From assembly GCA_014695295.1 (NCBI GenBank), contig JACJNY010000043.1, forward strand, positions 1 through 64,000: DNA of 64,000 nt, given 5' to 3'. The stretch's first letter is position 1. Each line of letters opens with the position of its first letter. The stretch comes from Microcoleus sp. FACHB-61. Lineage in GTDB: Bacteria > Cyanobacteriota > Cyanobacteriia > Cyanobacteriales > Microcoleaceae. Position numbers and translations under genes: made by a program. Shown in pieces: positions 1 through 9,981 of this stretch. The notes under the pieces are model-generated. The model saw only the letters and a program-made list of their open reading frames with translations. It made no database searches and was not told where the DNA came from.

Positions 1-1
1 T

Positions 2-514
2 CTTCATGGCAAAGCAGGCGATGACTTGCTTTACGGACAAAAAGGCGATGACGGCATCAGCGGCGGTGATGGCAATGACATTATTTTTGGTGGTAAGGGG
101 ATTGACTTCATTAATGGCGATCGCGGTATTGACTTGATTTACTCAGGTAAGGAAAACGATCGCATTTACAGCGGCAATGGCGACGATATATTGTTTGGCG
201 ACGGGGGCAATGATTACTTATTTGGAGAAATGGGTGCCGACACTCTCACAGGCGGATTGGGTTTTGATGTGTTTGCGATCGCGATCGATACTGGTGGAAC
301 AGACGCTTCCGCCGCCGATGTGATTACTGATTTTACCCTCAATCAAGACAAAATTGATTTAATTAGCCCCCTTGCTTTTAGCCAGTTAAATATTTATCAA
401 GGAACAGGCGCTTTTGTTAGCGATACTATAATTCAGTATCAGGTAACAGGGGAATATTTAGCTGTCTTGAAAGGAGTCACTGCCAGCAGTATAGTTCAGG
501 CAGTAACTTTTTAG
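2..514 (+). CDS. RTX / hemolysin-type calcium-binding repeat protein, C-terminal part
   Basis: The reading frame is open from the window edge, so this is only the 3' end of a longer gene. The visible part holds about nine glycine/aspartate-rich nonapeptides of the GGxGxDxLx type, such as GGNDYLFGEMGADTLTGG, which bind calcium and fold into a parallel beta-roll in secreted RTX proteins. They are followed by a tail with ADVITDFTLNQDKIDL, the usual serralysin-type C-terminal ending. RTX proteins usually leave the cell by type I secretion. Whether the missing N-terminal part is an adhesin, protease or other module cannot be told. It converges with the large kinase gene on the other strand. Confidence 0.85.
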   Translation, partial: LHGKAGDDLLYGQKGDDGISGGDGNDIIFGGKGIDFINGDRGIDLIYSGKENDRIYSGNGDDILFGDGGNDYLFGEMGADTLTGGLGFDVFAIAIDTGGTDASAADVITDFTLNQDKIDLISPLAFSQLNIYQGTGAFVSDTIIQYQVTGEYLAVLKGVTASSIVQAVTF

Positions 515-519
515 ATTTT

Positions 520-559
520 GTATGTTGTTGCGCTTTAGCGCTAAAGCGCAACAACATAC
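520..559. repeat. 40-bp perfect palindrome between convergent genes
   Basis: Each base of 520-539 pairs with 540-559, centred on AGCGCT, giving a 20-bp hairpin stem with no spacer. It sits 5 bp after the RTX stop codon and before the end of the convergent kinase gene, so it could act as a bidirectional transcription barrier, although no T-run follows. It may equally be a dispersed palindromic repeat. Confidence 0.8.
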
Positions 560-642
560 CTACCCCATTTCGATCGCTTAGTTTGTAGGGTGTCTCAGCA
601 GTCGATCGCACTTTTGCTGTGATTTTCAGGTATAGCAACCGC

Positions 643-3600
643 TTAATTTAAATTGTGTAGCCTCTCTTTGATTTTTGTGCGAGTCACCAATGCAGACTGA
701 CAGCGTTCCCAGTAAATTTTAGCCACGCGATCGCCCTGATTCTGACGCCAACACTCTTCAAAAAGCCGCGCCGCTTCAAATAACTTCCCTCCCGAGTAAA
801 GAGCCCTAGCTTCTGCAAACAATTCCAGCCTCGCTAACTTGCCCTCTTTAATTGCTAGCGCGTCAGCATCAAACACCTCATAAACCGTTACTGCTTCGGA
901 TTTTCCCTTGACTTTTACCGTGTCGAGGGTGCGGATTGCGTACTGGGATGGATTTTTTAGGCGCGAGTAAGTTGGCTGGGTAATTAATAGAGACACCCCA
1001 TAATTTTTCGTCAAACTTTCCACCCGAGAAGCTAAATTCACCGCATCGCTGATTACCGTCCCGTCCATGCGATTTGGTCCTCCCACCGTTCCCAGCATCA
1101 AAGAACCCGTATTAATGCCAATTCCAATCTGAATCGGCGCACAGCCAGAGTTAGCGCAGTATTCATTGTATTCAGCGAGACGGTGCAGCATGGCAATTCC
1201 CGCTTTCACCGCATGATCCGCCTCACCGCTAAAAAGCGCCATAATCGCATCGCCAATATATTTGTCGATAAACCCCTTATTTTCATTAATGACGGGTTCC
1301 ATGCGAGAAAGATAAGAATTGATAAATTTGAAATTATCCTCCGGCGTCATAGTTTCCGAAAGCGTCGTAAAATCGCGAATATCGGAAAATAGCACCGACA
1401 TTTCTAACTGCACTTGGTCGCCCAATTCCACATCAATAATGCTTGATTTCTCTAGAAACTGGAGGAATTGATGGGGAATGAAGCGTTCGTAAGCTTTGTT
1501 TAGTTGAGCCAGCCTGCTTTCATTTTCGCGGACTTCTGTATAAAGCTTAGAATTTTGAATCGAAATCGCCGCCTGTCCAGATAACACTTTTAATAGTTCG
1601 ACTCTTTCTGGGGTAAAAGCTCCGGCTGTCAGATTGTTTTCTAGATAAACAATACTGACGATTTGAGATTGGTTAATCAGCGGCACACATAAAATTGATT
1701 TGGGCTGATGCTTTTGGATGTAACGGTCATTGATAAATTGTCCCGATCGGGAAGCATCATCTAGTACCACGCTTTCTTGAGTGCGGGCCACATAATTAAT
1801 AATTGCGGAGGAAAGTTCTTGACAATTATCAACGGGGATTGACTGCAACACGGTGACTTGTTGGGAATTTATTGTCCCTTCAGCTTCAATTAACAGCTTT
1901 CCCTGGCTTGACAAAATCAGAGATCCTCGTTGCGCCCCTGCATTTTCCATCAAAATTTTCATCAAGCTAGACAGTAGCTTATCCAGCAATATTTCGCCTG
2001 AAATCGCCTGAGAAGCCTTCATGACTGCGGTGATATCTAGGTTATTACCCGAACCCGTGGTGGTCATTGCTACAGTAGTTTTAGCGTTTTTCCTTCCCGG
2101 TTGAGTTACCGCAAATAATTGGGGATATCGCGTTTCTAAATCCGTTACCTTAGCAGTGGCTCCCCATTGAACATAAGAATAATACGCCTCAAATATGTAG
2201 GCTTGAGCAACTTTTGTTTTGCCCCATTCCCCGTAGAATTTTGCTGCTAGTTCGTTAGCCAGGCCTTCGTCATTAACATATTTGTTTTCTTTGGCTCCAG
2301 AAATGGCGCGATCGTACATTTCAATCGCCTCGGCTTTATTGCCCAACACCCGTTGCCGTTCTGCTTCAACTAAGTGCCATTTATGGAGATAATTCATCGG
2401 AGCATTTTGGGCCCACTGTTCCAGAGTGCTTTGATGACTTTCGACTAAGGCGAGAATTTCAGTTTGCTCAATTGCTGGCTGTGCCCGAAAAAGTGCCAGG
2501 TGCGTCAGGGCGGCATAAAAATGAAAAATGGGAACAAAAACCGATCCCGATACTCCCATCAAATACTGTTTGACTTGGGTAATGTGGTCTAGGGCAGCCG
2601 TGTAATTGCCATAGCAGTAAGCAAGCAGCAGTTTGTAGATGCAGGCACAAGCGATCGCCGTAAATTCATTATCCTGATGATGCTTGGGAATCATCACCGT
2701 TTCATCGTAGGCTTCGCCGATTAAGCAATCCGATTGAATCCGGGTTTCCCTCAAGTTTTGCACCGTCTGCTGAATCATATCCAAATAAACCCGAGCAGAA
2801 TATTGTTTCAACTGCGCCATGACAGCCCTGTAAGCTGCTATTTCTGATTCCCAAGTGTCTAGTTCTACCCCAGCAAATAAATGGGTATAAAAACAAATAT
2901 ATATGTTGTAGCCAGCGTCTACAAAGTCGCCTGTTTCCATGCCAGCCGTAAAGCCATCTTTCAGCGTCGGTATCGTTGCCAAGAGAGGTTCTTGACGATG
3001 CTGAATCCAGCCACCAAACAAAAGCAGAATTATAGACTTGAATTCGCGCACATTGAGCCGATCGAGCAATGATAGTGCCAATTGCCCAAAGTCATAGCCG
3101 GTTTCCACCTCTTGTAAAAAGGCACAGAACACCATCCCGTGCATCGCATACCCCACAGTCGATGCGGGTGCATTCCCAAATTGGAGCGATAAACTCACCA
3201 TTGTGGAGCTAAGTAGGGGCAGCAAACCCGGCATTCCCTGGAAAATGGTTGGAAACAACATACCAGACAGTTGCATAGCTGCCTGAGTCTGTGGATTTGT
3301 CATCACAGGCAAGTCAACGAGTTGCTCAATCTTTCTGCCGCTTAGTTGGCCCGCAAGGGCTTGTAGCGCTTTGCCAATTTTGGCTTCATCAGGTTCGGAA
3401 GGAAGTTCAATCCCCAATTGTAAGAGTGCGTCTCTTGCTACTGCGATCGTTTCTAACACCTTGCTCTGGGCTGTCTGAGCAGCAATTTGAATTTCGTAAA
3501 TTTTAACTTTGTCTAAAATCGTCTTAGCTTCTTGGCAAACCTGCGCTGCCATTTCTTCCATACCCTCAATGTCAGCATTCAAATAGGCAGTTTCGGCAGC

Positions 3601-5985
3601 AGCAACATAGAGCTTTAGGGTTAACTCATACTGACTTTGCCAGCAGTTAGCCCTCAAGAGAGCAATTCCCGTTTGTACATAGATATTTGCCGCAGTGTAG
3701 GCAGTAGAACTTCTGGCTTTACCTCCCGCTTCTAAGTTGAGTTTGGCTAAAGCTTCTCGTTCGCTTAATTGATTAATTAAATCTTTTCCTAAATTCAAAT
3801 GCCCCAGAATATCAAATAGTTTTTCTTCTCTTTCTAGATCGGAATATTTTTGTAGCAGTAACTGTCCAATTTTGAGATGCGTGGCTTGTTTTTGGTTTTC
3901 GGGAATCAATGAGTAAGCCGCTTGTTGGACGCGATCGTGCAGGAATTTATAAATTGGATTGGCAACAGAATGAGTAGGAAATTGAGCATCTGTTTGAATT
4001 AAATCATAGCCTTCTGTAATCTGTAAAATAAGTCCTTCTTGCAAGGCTTTCCACAGCGCTGATGCCGTTTCTTCGGGTAATTCTTCGTTGATTATTGCCA
4101 ATGTATCTAAATCAAATTGCGCCCCAATACACGCGGCAAGTTTGAGAACATCCTGAGTTTGTTTGGGCAACTTCTGCAATTGCGCTGCCATAAACTCCAC
4201 CACATCCGAGGCATCGGCAAATGTAACTCGATCAATATCGCACTGCCAATGCCGTACATCCCAGTCAAAAATAATTTGACCCTCTTCATACAGCGACTTG
4301 AGGCATTGAGTGGAGAAAAAGGGATTACCTTGGGTTTTTTGATAAACCAATTCTGTCAAGGGCCCGGCCAAGGATAAATTACAAATCAGCGTATCTGCCA
4401 CCAACTGATTCATATCTGCTAAACTCAACGGTTGCAGTGTAATAGTATTCACCACAGCCCCTGACTTCACAATCTCATCCACAGTCAACATAAACGGATG
4501 AACAGCGGACACCTCATTATCTCGATAAGCACCCAATACTAACAGATGTCCCCTATCCTCCATCAACAGTTGTAATAACTTCAAAGATGCCGAATCCGCC
4601 CACTGCAAATCGTCTAGAAACATCACTAAGGGATGTTCGGCAGTAGTAAATACTTGCACAAATTTCTGCATCAGCAGATTGAATCGATTTTGTGCCGCAT
4701 TCCCTGATAGTTCTAGTGCAGCCGGTTGAGTGCCAATGATGCGTTCTAACTCAGGAATCACCTCAATCAGCACTTGCCCGCTCTCGCCTACTGCTGTTAA
4801 AATCAGGCTTTTCCATGTTTGTAACTGAGCGTCACTTTCTGATAATAATTGCCCCATCAATTCCCGAAATGCTTGCACAAATGCACTGAAGGGAATATTG
4901 CGCCCAAATTGGTCGTATTTGCCTTTAATAAAATAGCTCCGTTGTCGGGCAATCGGCTTGTGAACTTCGTTTACTACGGCGGTTTTCCCAATCCCAGAGA
5001 AGCCAGCCACCAACATCATTTCGGCGCTACCCGTACTGACTCGTTCAAAAGCCGCTAATAGATTATCAACTTCAATTTGCCTGCCGTAAAGCTTTTCGGG
5101 AATCAGAAAACGGTCTGTAATATCCCGCGTTGCCAAGGCAAACTCCTCAATGTTACCCGTTGCTTGTAATTGCACCAGACAAGTTTCTAAATCGTGCTTT
5201 AGCCCCCCTGCCGTTTGATAGCGGTTTTCCGCATTTTTTGCCATTAATTTACTAACTATTTGAGACACAATTATGGGGATTTTTGGCTCTATTTCGTGCG
5301 GAGGAACTGACTGTCTAGCAATGTGGCAGTGAATCAACTCTAAAGCATCGTCTGTCTCAAAAGGCAGTTTTGCTGTCAGCAATTCGTAGAAGGTGACGCC
5401 GAGCGAGTAAAAGTCAGTGCGGTAATCGAGAGCGCGATTCATCCTGCCAGTTTGTTCCGGCGATATGTAAGCGAGGGTGCCTTCTAAAATGTTGGGGTTT
5501 TTTAGGCTCGGCCTTTCTCTCCTTAACTGAGTAGAAATGCCAAAGTCGATTAGTTTGATCTGCCCCGTCGCTGGATTGAATACTATATTTGAAGGGTTAA
5601 TATCTTTGTGGATAATATTGGCGCTGTGAATTTGCCCTAAAGTTTCAGTTGTAGCAATAGCGAGCAGCAAACATTCTTCAAGAGTAAAGGAGCGCTGCTG
5701 CATCCATATTTTCAAGGATTCACCCCCAAAGTCCTCCACAAACATCACGAGGCTGTTTTGGTATTTTTGCAAGTCATATACTCGCACGACTCCCGCCTCT
5801 TTCAACTCTTGGGTGATGCGGTATTCGGTGCGGTAGCGCACCAATTCTTGAGGTGTGGGGTAGCTTTCTTTGAGAAGTTTGAGGATAATCCGCTGGTTAT
5901 CCGCTTTCCGGATGGCCCGGTAAACCAGAGAGTTGGCACTTTCATAGAGAAGTGTCTGGACGGCAATGCCTGGAATGGAGAGCAT
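643..5985 (-). CDS. Giant multidomain signalling protein: Ser/Thr kinase - AAA ATPase - GAF - adenylate/guanylate cyclase
   Basis: The start is set at the ATG giving MLSIPGIAV because family members begin just before the kinase; an upstream in-frame start at 6027 would add 14 residues. Numbered from that longer start, the protein kinase domain spans about 20-285, with VxxK-like LKLLK, catalytic HKDINPSN (140-147), DFG (161-163) and SPEQ. An AAA/STAND-type ATPase follows, with P-loop GFSGIGKT (342-349) and Walker B LVMFLDDLQWAD (467-478), then a long helical region. A GAF domain lies around 1340-1500 and a class III cyclase around 1530-1720, with FSDIRDF and GDAIMALF carrying the metal-binding aspartates. 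Such proteins usually end in a histidine kinase; here a cyclase replaces it. It probably couples a bound signal to phosphorylation and cyclic nucleotide output. Confidence 0.9.
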   Translation of the reverse strand: MLSIPGIAVQTLLYESANSLVYRAIRKADNQRIILKLLKESYPTPQELVRYRTEYRITQELKEAGVVRVYDLQKYQNSLVMFVEDFGGESLKIWMQQRSFTLEECLLLAIATTETLGQIHSANIIHKDINPSNIVFNPATGQIKLIDFGISTQLRRERPSLKNPNILEGTLAYISPEQTGRMNRALDYRTDFYSLGVTFYELLTAKLPFETDDALELIHCHIARQSVPPHEIEPKIPIIVSQIVSKLMAKNAENRYQTAGGLKHDLETCLVQLQATGNIEEFALATRDITDRFLIPEKLYGRQIEVDNLLAAFERVSTGSAEMMLVAGFSGIGKTAVVNEVHKPIARQRSYFIKGKYDQFGRNIPFSAFVQAFRELMGQLLSESDAQLQTWKSLILTAVGESGQVLIEVIPELERIIGTQPAALELSGNAAQNRFNLLMQKFVQVFTTAEHPLVMFLDDLQWADSASLKLLQLLMEDRGHLLVLGAYRDNEVSAVHPFMLTVDEIVKSGAVVNTITLQPLSLADMNQLVADTLICNLSLAGPLTELVYQKTQGNPFFSTQCLKSLYEEGQIIFDWDVRHWQCDIDRVTFADASDVVEFMAAQLQKLPKQTQDVLKLAACIGAQFDLDTLAIINEELPEETASALWKALQEGLILQITEGYDLIQTDAQFPTHSVANPIYKFLHDRVQQAAYSLIPENQKQATHLKIGQLLLQKYSDLEREEKLFDILGHLNLGKDLINQLSEREALAKLNLEAGGKARSSTAYTAANIYVQTGIALLRANCWQSQYELTLKLYVAAAETAYLNADIEGMEEMAAQVCQEAKTILDKVKIYEIQIAAQTAQSKVLETIAVARDALLQLGIELPSEPDEAKIGKALQALAGQLSGRKIEQLVDLPVMTNPQTQAAMQLSGMLFPTIFQGMPGLLPLLSSTMVSLSLQFGNAPASTVGYAMHGMVFCAFLQEVETGYDFGQLALSLLDRLNVREFKSIILLLFGGWIQHRQEPLLATIPTLKDGFTAGMETGDFVDAGYNIYICFYTHLFAGVELDTWESEIAAYRAVMAQLKQYSARVYLDMIQQTVQNLRETRIQSDCLIGEAYDETVMIPKHHQDNEFTAIACACIYKLLLAYCYGNYTAALDHITQVKQYLMGVSGSVFVPIFHFYAALTHLALFRAQPAIEQTEILALVESHQSTLEQWAQNAPMNYLHKWHLVEAERQRVLGNKAEAIEMYDRAISGAKENKYVNDEGLANELAAKFYGEWGKTKVAQAYIFEAYYSYVQWGATAKVTDLETRYPQLFAVTQPGRKNAKTTVAMTTTGSGNNLDITAVMKASQAISGEILLDKLLSSLMKILMENAGAQRGSLILSSQGKLLIEAEGTINSQQVTVLQSIPVDNCQELSSAIINYVARTQESVVLDDASRSGQFINDRYIQKHQPKSILCVPLINQSQIVSIVYLENNLTAGAFTPERVELLKVLSGQAAISIQNSKLYTEVRENESRLAQLNKAYERFIPHQFLQFLEKSSIIDVELGDQVQLEMSVLFSDIRDFTTLSETMTPEDNFKFINSYLSRMEPVINENKGFIDKYIGDAIMALFSGEADHAVKAGIAMLHRLAEYNEYCANSGCAPIQIGIGINTGSLMLGTVGGPNRMDGTVISDAVNLASRVESLTKNYGVSLLITQPTYSRLKNPSQYAIRTLDTVKVKGKSEAVTVYEVFDADALAIKEGKLARLELFAEARALYSGGKLFEAARLFEECWRQNQGDRVAKIYWERCQSALVTRTKIKERLHNLN

Positions 5986-6148
5986 ATTTATTTTGTGGCT
6001 AAAAATTAACGCGAAGTCCAAATGCACCAGCTTTGTTTCGACAATAGCGCGTTAGAAAGGAACAAATTATGTTTTTATAACACACTCTTAGTTTTTCAGC
6101 AGCTCGTGGCTTTCAGGTAGTCTGGCATAGTAAGGGTAAGGAGTTATA

Positions 6149-6930
6149 ATGCTACGTATCTTAGCCTTGTTAATTCTCACTTCCATAAATTGTCCCCGTT
6201 GCGGTTCTCCAAACATCGTTAAAAATGGCCCTACGCACAGCGGGAACCAAAACTTTAAATGTATATATTGTCACAAGCAGTTTGTTCAAGACCCCAGACA
6301 TCAACCGATTTCAGAAGAAACAAAAGAATTGATATCTCAGCTTTAGCAAGAAAAAATATCTTGAGCCGGGATTGCCAAAGTCACGGGGGTGTCCCCCCGC
6401 TGGTTGCAATACTATCTGTTTTTCAACAATTAGCATCAGCCCTCCGGCAAGTTCAAGTAAGGTCAGAAAAAAAGGCAAGCTAACGATCCAATGTAAGGAA
6501 ATGTGGTCGTTCCAATGTAACGAAATGTGGTCGTTTGTAGGCCATAAGGGTAACAAGCAGTGGAAAGAGCTGGCGATTGATGCCTGAAAAAAAATTTTTA
6601 GGGGCGTATAAGGATTAGGAAGTCGAGATGAAACTCGTCCTAGAGGTTTGTGGGATTCCCTCCCAGCAGTTTAGAGACAATGTGCCGTTATTATACAGAT
6701 TTTTGGGTCGGCTCTAAAAAAAAATCCTTCCCCAGCAACACAAATCTCTCGGGAAAGATACGGGTCCTAATTCTGATATCGAAAGATTCAATAACACCCT
6801 GAGGCAAAGGATATCTCGCTATTGTAAGAAAGAGTCTGTCCTCATCTAAAAAGCTCTCCCATCATGTGGCAGCATTCTGGTATTTTATCCATCATTACAA
6901 CGCTTTTTTACCCCTCAAAGTGTTGAGAAT
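6149..6930 (+). pseudogene. Decayed IS1-family transposase (insA/insB remnants)
   Basis: An N-terminal InsA-like zinc ribbon reads NCPRCGSPNIVKNG then CIYCHKQFVQDP (6149-6346), and stops prematurely. Beyond the stop the same strand still encodes AGIAKVTGVSPRWLQYYL, typical of the InsA C-terminus. InsB fragments follow in changing frames: EMWSFVGHKGNKQWKELAID (about 6520-6585), YTDFW, then IERFNNTLRQRISRY and AAFWYFIHHYN (about 6780-6900). Several stops and frameshifts separate them, so the element is dead. I could not find terminal inverted repeats. Confidence 0.75.
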
Positions 6931-6989
6931 TTTTCCTGACTGTGCAGGACTACCAGACTTCGTTGTCATGATTTTAGAGAGTCATCGAT

Positions 6990-7382
6990 CTACTTCCCCT
7001 TACCCTTCCCCGCTACAAACTCCCGCAGCCGCAGTAAACTAGCGGTTTGCCCCAAATTCAGCGGCAGCAGCGACACTCCCTCCAACCGAGACTGCACCCA
7101 ACCGTCGCCCCAATACCACTCGTGAAATCCGTCAATTCCCTGACTCAACAACAGCCGCAGACAATTCGGCTCAGCAATATCAACGTGATGCTGAACTGCC
7201 ACCGGGCCCAGCCAACTCGTAAACGTCAAACCTTGAGAAAATTCTTCCGGCAAACCGCTAGACAACTGCTGCGGCCACATCCACTGCTGCAATTGACTCG
7301 GACGCAACAAGCTGTCCCTAATCGCTGTTTCCGAAGCTTCAAGCTCAATCCGCAGGTTGCTTTGTTGAAAATTACCGAGCAT
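6990..7382 (-). CDS. Conserved cyanobacterial protein, SRPBCC/START-like (tentative)
   Basis: A 130-residue soluble protein without signal peptide or membrane segment. Its pattern (ELEASETAIRDSLLRPSQLQQWMWP, LTFTSWLGPVAVQHHV, GFHEWYWGDGWVQSRLEGVS) resembles small SRPBCC/START-like proteins, where a helix-grip fold binds a hydrophobic ligand; this assignment rests on the look of the sequence only. The C-terminus ends in a Lys/Gly tail (AGKGKGK). It is transcribed away from chlP, and no partner is evident. Confidence 0.65.
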   Translation of the reverse strand: MLGNFQQSNLRIELEASETAIRDSLLRPSQLQQWMWPQQLSSGLPEEFSQGLTFTSWLGPVAVQHHVDIAEPNCLRLLLSQGIDGFHEWYWGDGWVQSRLEGVSLLPLNLGQTASLLRLREFVAGKGKGK

Positions 7383-7749
7383 AAGAATTCTAGATATAAG
7401 TCGAACTAACTTAAATGTAACTTATTGCACTGCTTCCAACCTGTTCCGGGCGGGCAAGATGGCTGTTCCACAAGCAGAAAATTCATTCTTTGTGGAACAG
7501 GCCGGAAAGCGAGTTCTTGACAATAGTGCAAAATGTTCGATCGCACATCAGCGTCCATCCGCGTTCATCTGCAGTTAAAAATTTAAGATCTTCGATCGAA
7601 ACGAGCGCCCCAGACCCCATTTTCGTATCGAACTGTTAAGCTCTGTTTCATTTCATTTAAATCTCCCGCCCGAACGTCTACCGCATCCAAACTCCGTGAT
7701 ACCATCACACCTTAGTAATGCCTATAGAAAAAAACTGGAGAGAAAAGCT
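7383..7749. repeat. Intergenic region with dispersed hairpin and HIP-flanked repeats upstream of chlP
   Basis: This stretch before chlP holds an imperfect hairpin at 7461-7503 (arms GGCTGTTCCACAA and TTGTGGAACAGGCC), preceded by GGGCGGGCAAGATG. A second motif, CATCAGCGTCCATCCGCGTT-type at about 7549-7590, recurs at 59708-59750 upstream of cobO. These look like dispersed Oscillatoriales repeats. No gene is visible apart from the short extension of the chlP frame. Confidence 0.55.
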
Positions 7750-8970
7750 TTGACACTAAGGGTTGCAGTAGTAGGTTCAGGCCCTGCGGGTTCTTCCGCC
7801 GCCGAAACACTGGTAAAAGCAGGCATCGAAACATACCTATTCGAGCGTAAATTAGACAACGCCAAACCCTGCGGTGGGGCGATTCCCCTGTGCATGGTCA
7901 GCGAATTTGACTTGCCGCAAAGTATTATTGACCGCCAGGTCAGAAAAATGAAAATGATCTCCCCCTCAAACGTCGAGGTGGACATCAATATTGAAAACGC
8001 ACACGAATACATCGGTATGTGCCGCCGCGAAGTGCTCGACGGCTTCCTGCGCGATCGCGCCGCTTCGTTGGGTGCAAAACTGATTAACGGCACCGTTCAC
8101 ACCTTAGACATTCCTTCAAACAACACCGACCCCTACACACTCCACTATGCCGACCACTCCGACGGCAGCGCAATGGGAATTCAGAAAACTCTGAAAGTCG
8201 ATTTGGTAATTGGGGCTGACGGCGCTAACTCCCGCGTAGCAAAGGCGATCGACGCTGGCGACTACAATTATGCGATCGCCTTCCAAGAACGCATCCGCCT
8301 GCCAGAAGATAAAATGGCTTACTACGAAGACTTAGCCGAAATGTACGTCGGCGACGACGTATCTACCGACTTCTACGCTTGGGTGTTCCCCAAATACGAC
8401 CACGTAGCCGTCGGTACCGGTACGATGAAAGTCAATCAAGCCAGCATCAAAAAGCTGCAAGCAGGCGTCCGCGCCCGCGCTGCCAAAAAACTGATGGGCG
8501 GTGAGATTATTAAAGTGGAAGCTCACCCTATCCCGGAACATCCGCGTCCCCGCCGGGTTGTCGGCCGAGTTGCTCTCGTAGGCGACGCCGCCGGCTACGT
8601 TACCAAGTCTTCCGGCGAAGGTATCTATTTTGCCGCCAAGTCTGGCCGGATGTGCGCCGAAACTATTGTTGAGATTTCCAATAAAGGCGCGCGCATTCCG
8701 ACTGAAGAGGAAATTAAGATTTACCTGAAGCGGTGGGATAAAGCCTACGGCATTACTTACAAAGTTCTCGACATTTTGCAGCGCGTGTTCTACCGTTCCG
8801 ACGCTACCCGCGAAGCTTTTGTGGAAATGTGTGCCGATCGCGACGTGCAGAAACTCACATTCGATAGCTACTTGTATAAGACAGTAGTACCGGCCAATCC
8901 TTTCGTGCAGATGAAGATTACTGCGAAAACCATTGGTAGCTTGTTACGCGGCAATGCTTTAGCGCCTTAA
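7750..8970 (+). CDS. chlP: Geranylgeranyl diphosphate / geranylgeranyl-chlorophyll reductase ChlP
   Basis: ChlP reduces the geranylgeranyl chain to phytyl for chlorophyll a, and supplies phytyl diphosphate for tocopherol and phylloquinone, using NADPH and FAD. The N-terminus has the dinucleotide-binding VVGSGPAGSSAAETL, followed by the family motif KPCGGAIPLCM and the flavoprotein motif LVIGADGANS. I chose the TTG at 7750 because GGAG lies 9 bp upstream and the resulting 406-residue protein (MTLRVAVVG...) has the usual family length. A GTG at 7696 in the same frame would add 18 residues without a ribosome site. A strong terminator follows. Confidence 0.95.
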   Translation: MTLRVAVVGSGPAGSSAAETLVKAGIETYLFERKLDNAKPCGGAIPLCMVSEFDLPQSIIDRQVRKMKMISPSNVEVDINIENAHEYIGMCRREVLDGFLRDRAASLGAKLINGTVHTLDIPSNNTDPYTLHYADHSDGSAMGIQKTLKVDLVIGADGANSRVAKAIDAGDYNYAIAFQERIRLPEDKMAYYEDLAEMYVGDDVSTDFYAWVFPKYDHVAVGTGTMKVNQASIKKLQAGVRARAAKKLMGGEIIKVEAHPIPEHPRPRRVVGRVALVGDAAGYVTKSSGEGIYFAAKSGRMCAETIVEISNKGARIPTEEEIKIYLKRWDKAYGITYKVLDILQRVFYRSDATREAFVEMCADRDVQKLTFDSYLYKTVVPANPFVQMKITAKTIGSLLRGNALAP

Positions 8971-9000
8971 TTCCCGACCGGAAAGCGCACTTTGTATAAA

Positions 9001-9036
9001 AAAGCGGGCAGTCACAAAACTGCCCGCTTTTTTTTT
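9001..9036 (+). terminator. Rho-independent terminator of chlP
   Basis: A perfect 12-bp stem (9001-9012 with 9019-9030, core GCGGGCAGT/ACTGCCCGC) with a 6-base loop is followed by a run of T. The A-rich left flank means it could also terminate transcription of the convergent Dps-like gene. Confidence 0.9.
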
Positions 9037-9083
9037 GATCTAAGATAACGAACCGCGAAGGCGCGAAGGAAGAAAGAGAATTG

Positions 9084-9626
9084 TTAGTTCAAGTTCAACT
9101 GCACTAAGGTATCGGGGGCGAGGAAGTGAGAAATGTGATAAGCCCGCTCTTCTGTTTTTAGCAGGATTTTTTCGTAGAGGTAGCGCGTAGCTCGATCGCC
9201 CAAACTTTCTGCTTGTCCTGCTTGACGCCGCAGCAAACCGAGGATAGCTTGCTCTGCAATTAAATCGTGTTCTAGCATTTGGCGGCAGGAATATACGCCG
9301 TCGGCTTCCGGCTCAAAGCAGCACAGCTCGGCTAACTTGCTAAAGCTAGCTGCCGGTATGCCGCCCAACCCGTTTAACCGTTCGCCCAAGTCGTGGACGC
9401 TATCTTGAGCTTCTCCGTAGCTTTCTTCAAAGAATTTGTGCAAAGAGTAAAATTCTGCCCCTTCCACCACAAAATGATGTTTTTGATATTGCAGGTATAA
9501 AGCCTGAAAACTGGCCAGCAGCGCGTTCATCCCTTCACAAATCGGTGCTGTGACTGAATGTTCCAGTAGAACTGGGTTTTCGGCTATGTGGCCAAATGGT
9601 CTCAATGCACTCTGAGTCTCAGCCAT
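9084..9626 (-). CDS. dps: Dps-family ferritin-like DNA-binding/iron-storage protein
   Basis: Dps proteins form 12-subunit cages that oxidise and store iron using peroxide, protecting DNA. The hallmark ferroxidase segment is visible as [20 protein letters not shown] followed by the Asp/Glu positions in [10 protein letters not shown] chose the ATG at 9626 ([10 protein letters not shown], 180 residues) because GAGGAGA lies 7 bases upstream; a longer frame to 9689 has no such support. Length is normal for cyanobacterial Dps. It is monocistronic and convergent with chlP. Confidence 0.85.
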   Translation of the reverse strand: MAETQSALRPFGHIAENPVLLEHSVTAPICEGMNALLASFQALYLQYQKHHFVVEGAEFYSLHKFFEESYGEAQDSVHDLGERLNGLGGIPAASFSKLAELCCFEPEADGVYSCRQMLEHDLIAEQAILGLLRRQAGQAESLGDRATRYLYEKILLKTEERAYHISHFLAPDTLVQLNLN

Positions 9627-9981
9627 GTGTGTTCTCCTCTCAATAGGCAGTTTTGTTGCCAATAGAGTCAGTCTAGCACCGTAAATCAATCAGTCAAGCA
9701 GGGTCTGCCTCGATAGTGGAATATTTTGTAGAGTAGGAAAATTTTTTTCTAAACCTATTGAGAATAATTAGCAGTTGGGTTATGCTTTAAAAAGATTCTC
9801 GTTCTGAACGCTTCCTGAAAGTGGGGCGAACCTTCAGAAGGCAGAAGGCAGAAGGCAAAAGGCAGAATTTTTCCGCAAGGGCTTTCGATAATCCTTGATG
9901 TTCTTGGGAAATCTAGCTTTTAGCTTCTGCAGGCGATCGGTCAGGGTAAAAATTAATGCAAATTATTACTGTTGTCCAAAA
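9627..9981. repeat. Intergenic region with heptamer tandem repeat
   Basis: At 9837-9868 a short run of AGGCAGA-type heptamers (about four copies, one variant) resembles cyanobacterial STRR sequences. The rest is AT-rich and should hold the dps promoter (leftward) and that of the small gene to the right. I saw no other gene. Confidence 0.5.

Noticed and set aside
6149..6346. Intact zinc-ribbon gene at the IS1 remnant
   Set aside because: The frame stops where a full InsA should continue and the remaining pieces are shifted, so it is listed as a pseudogene.
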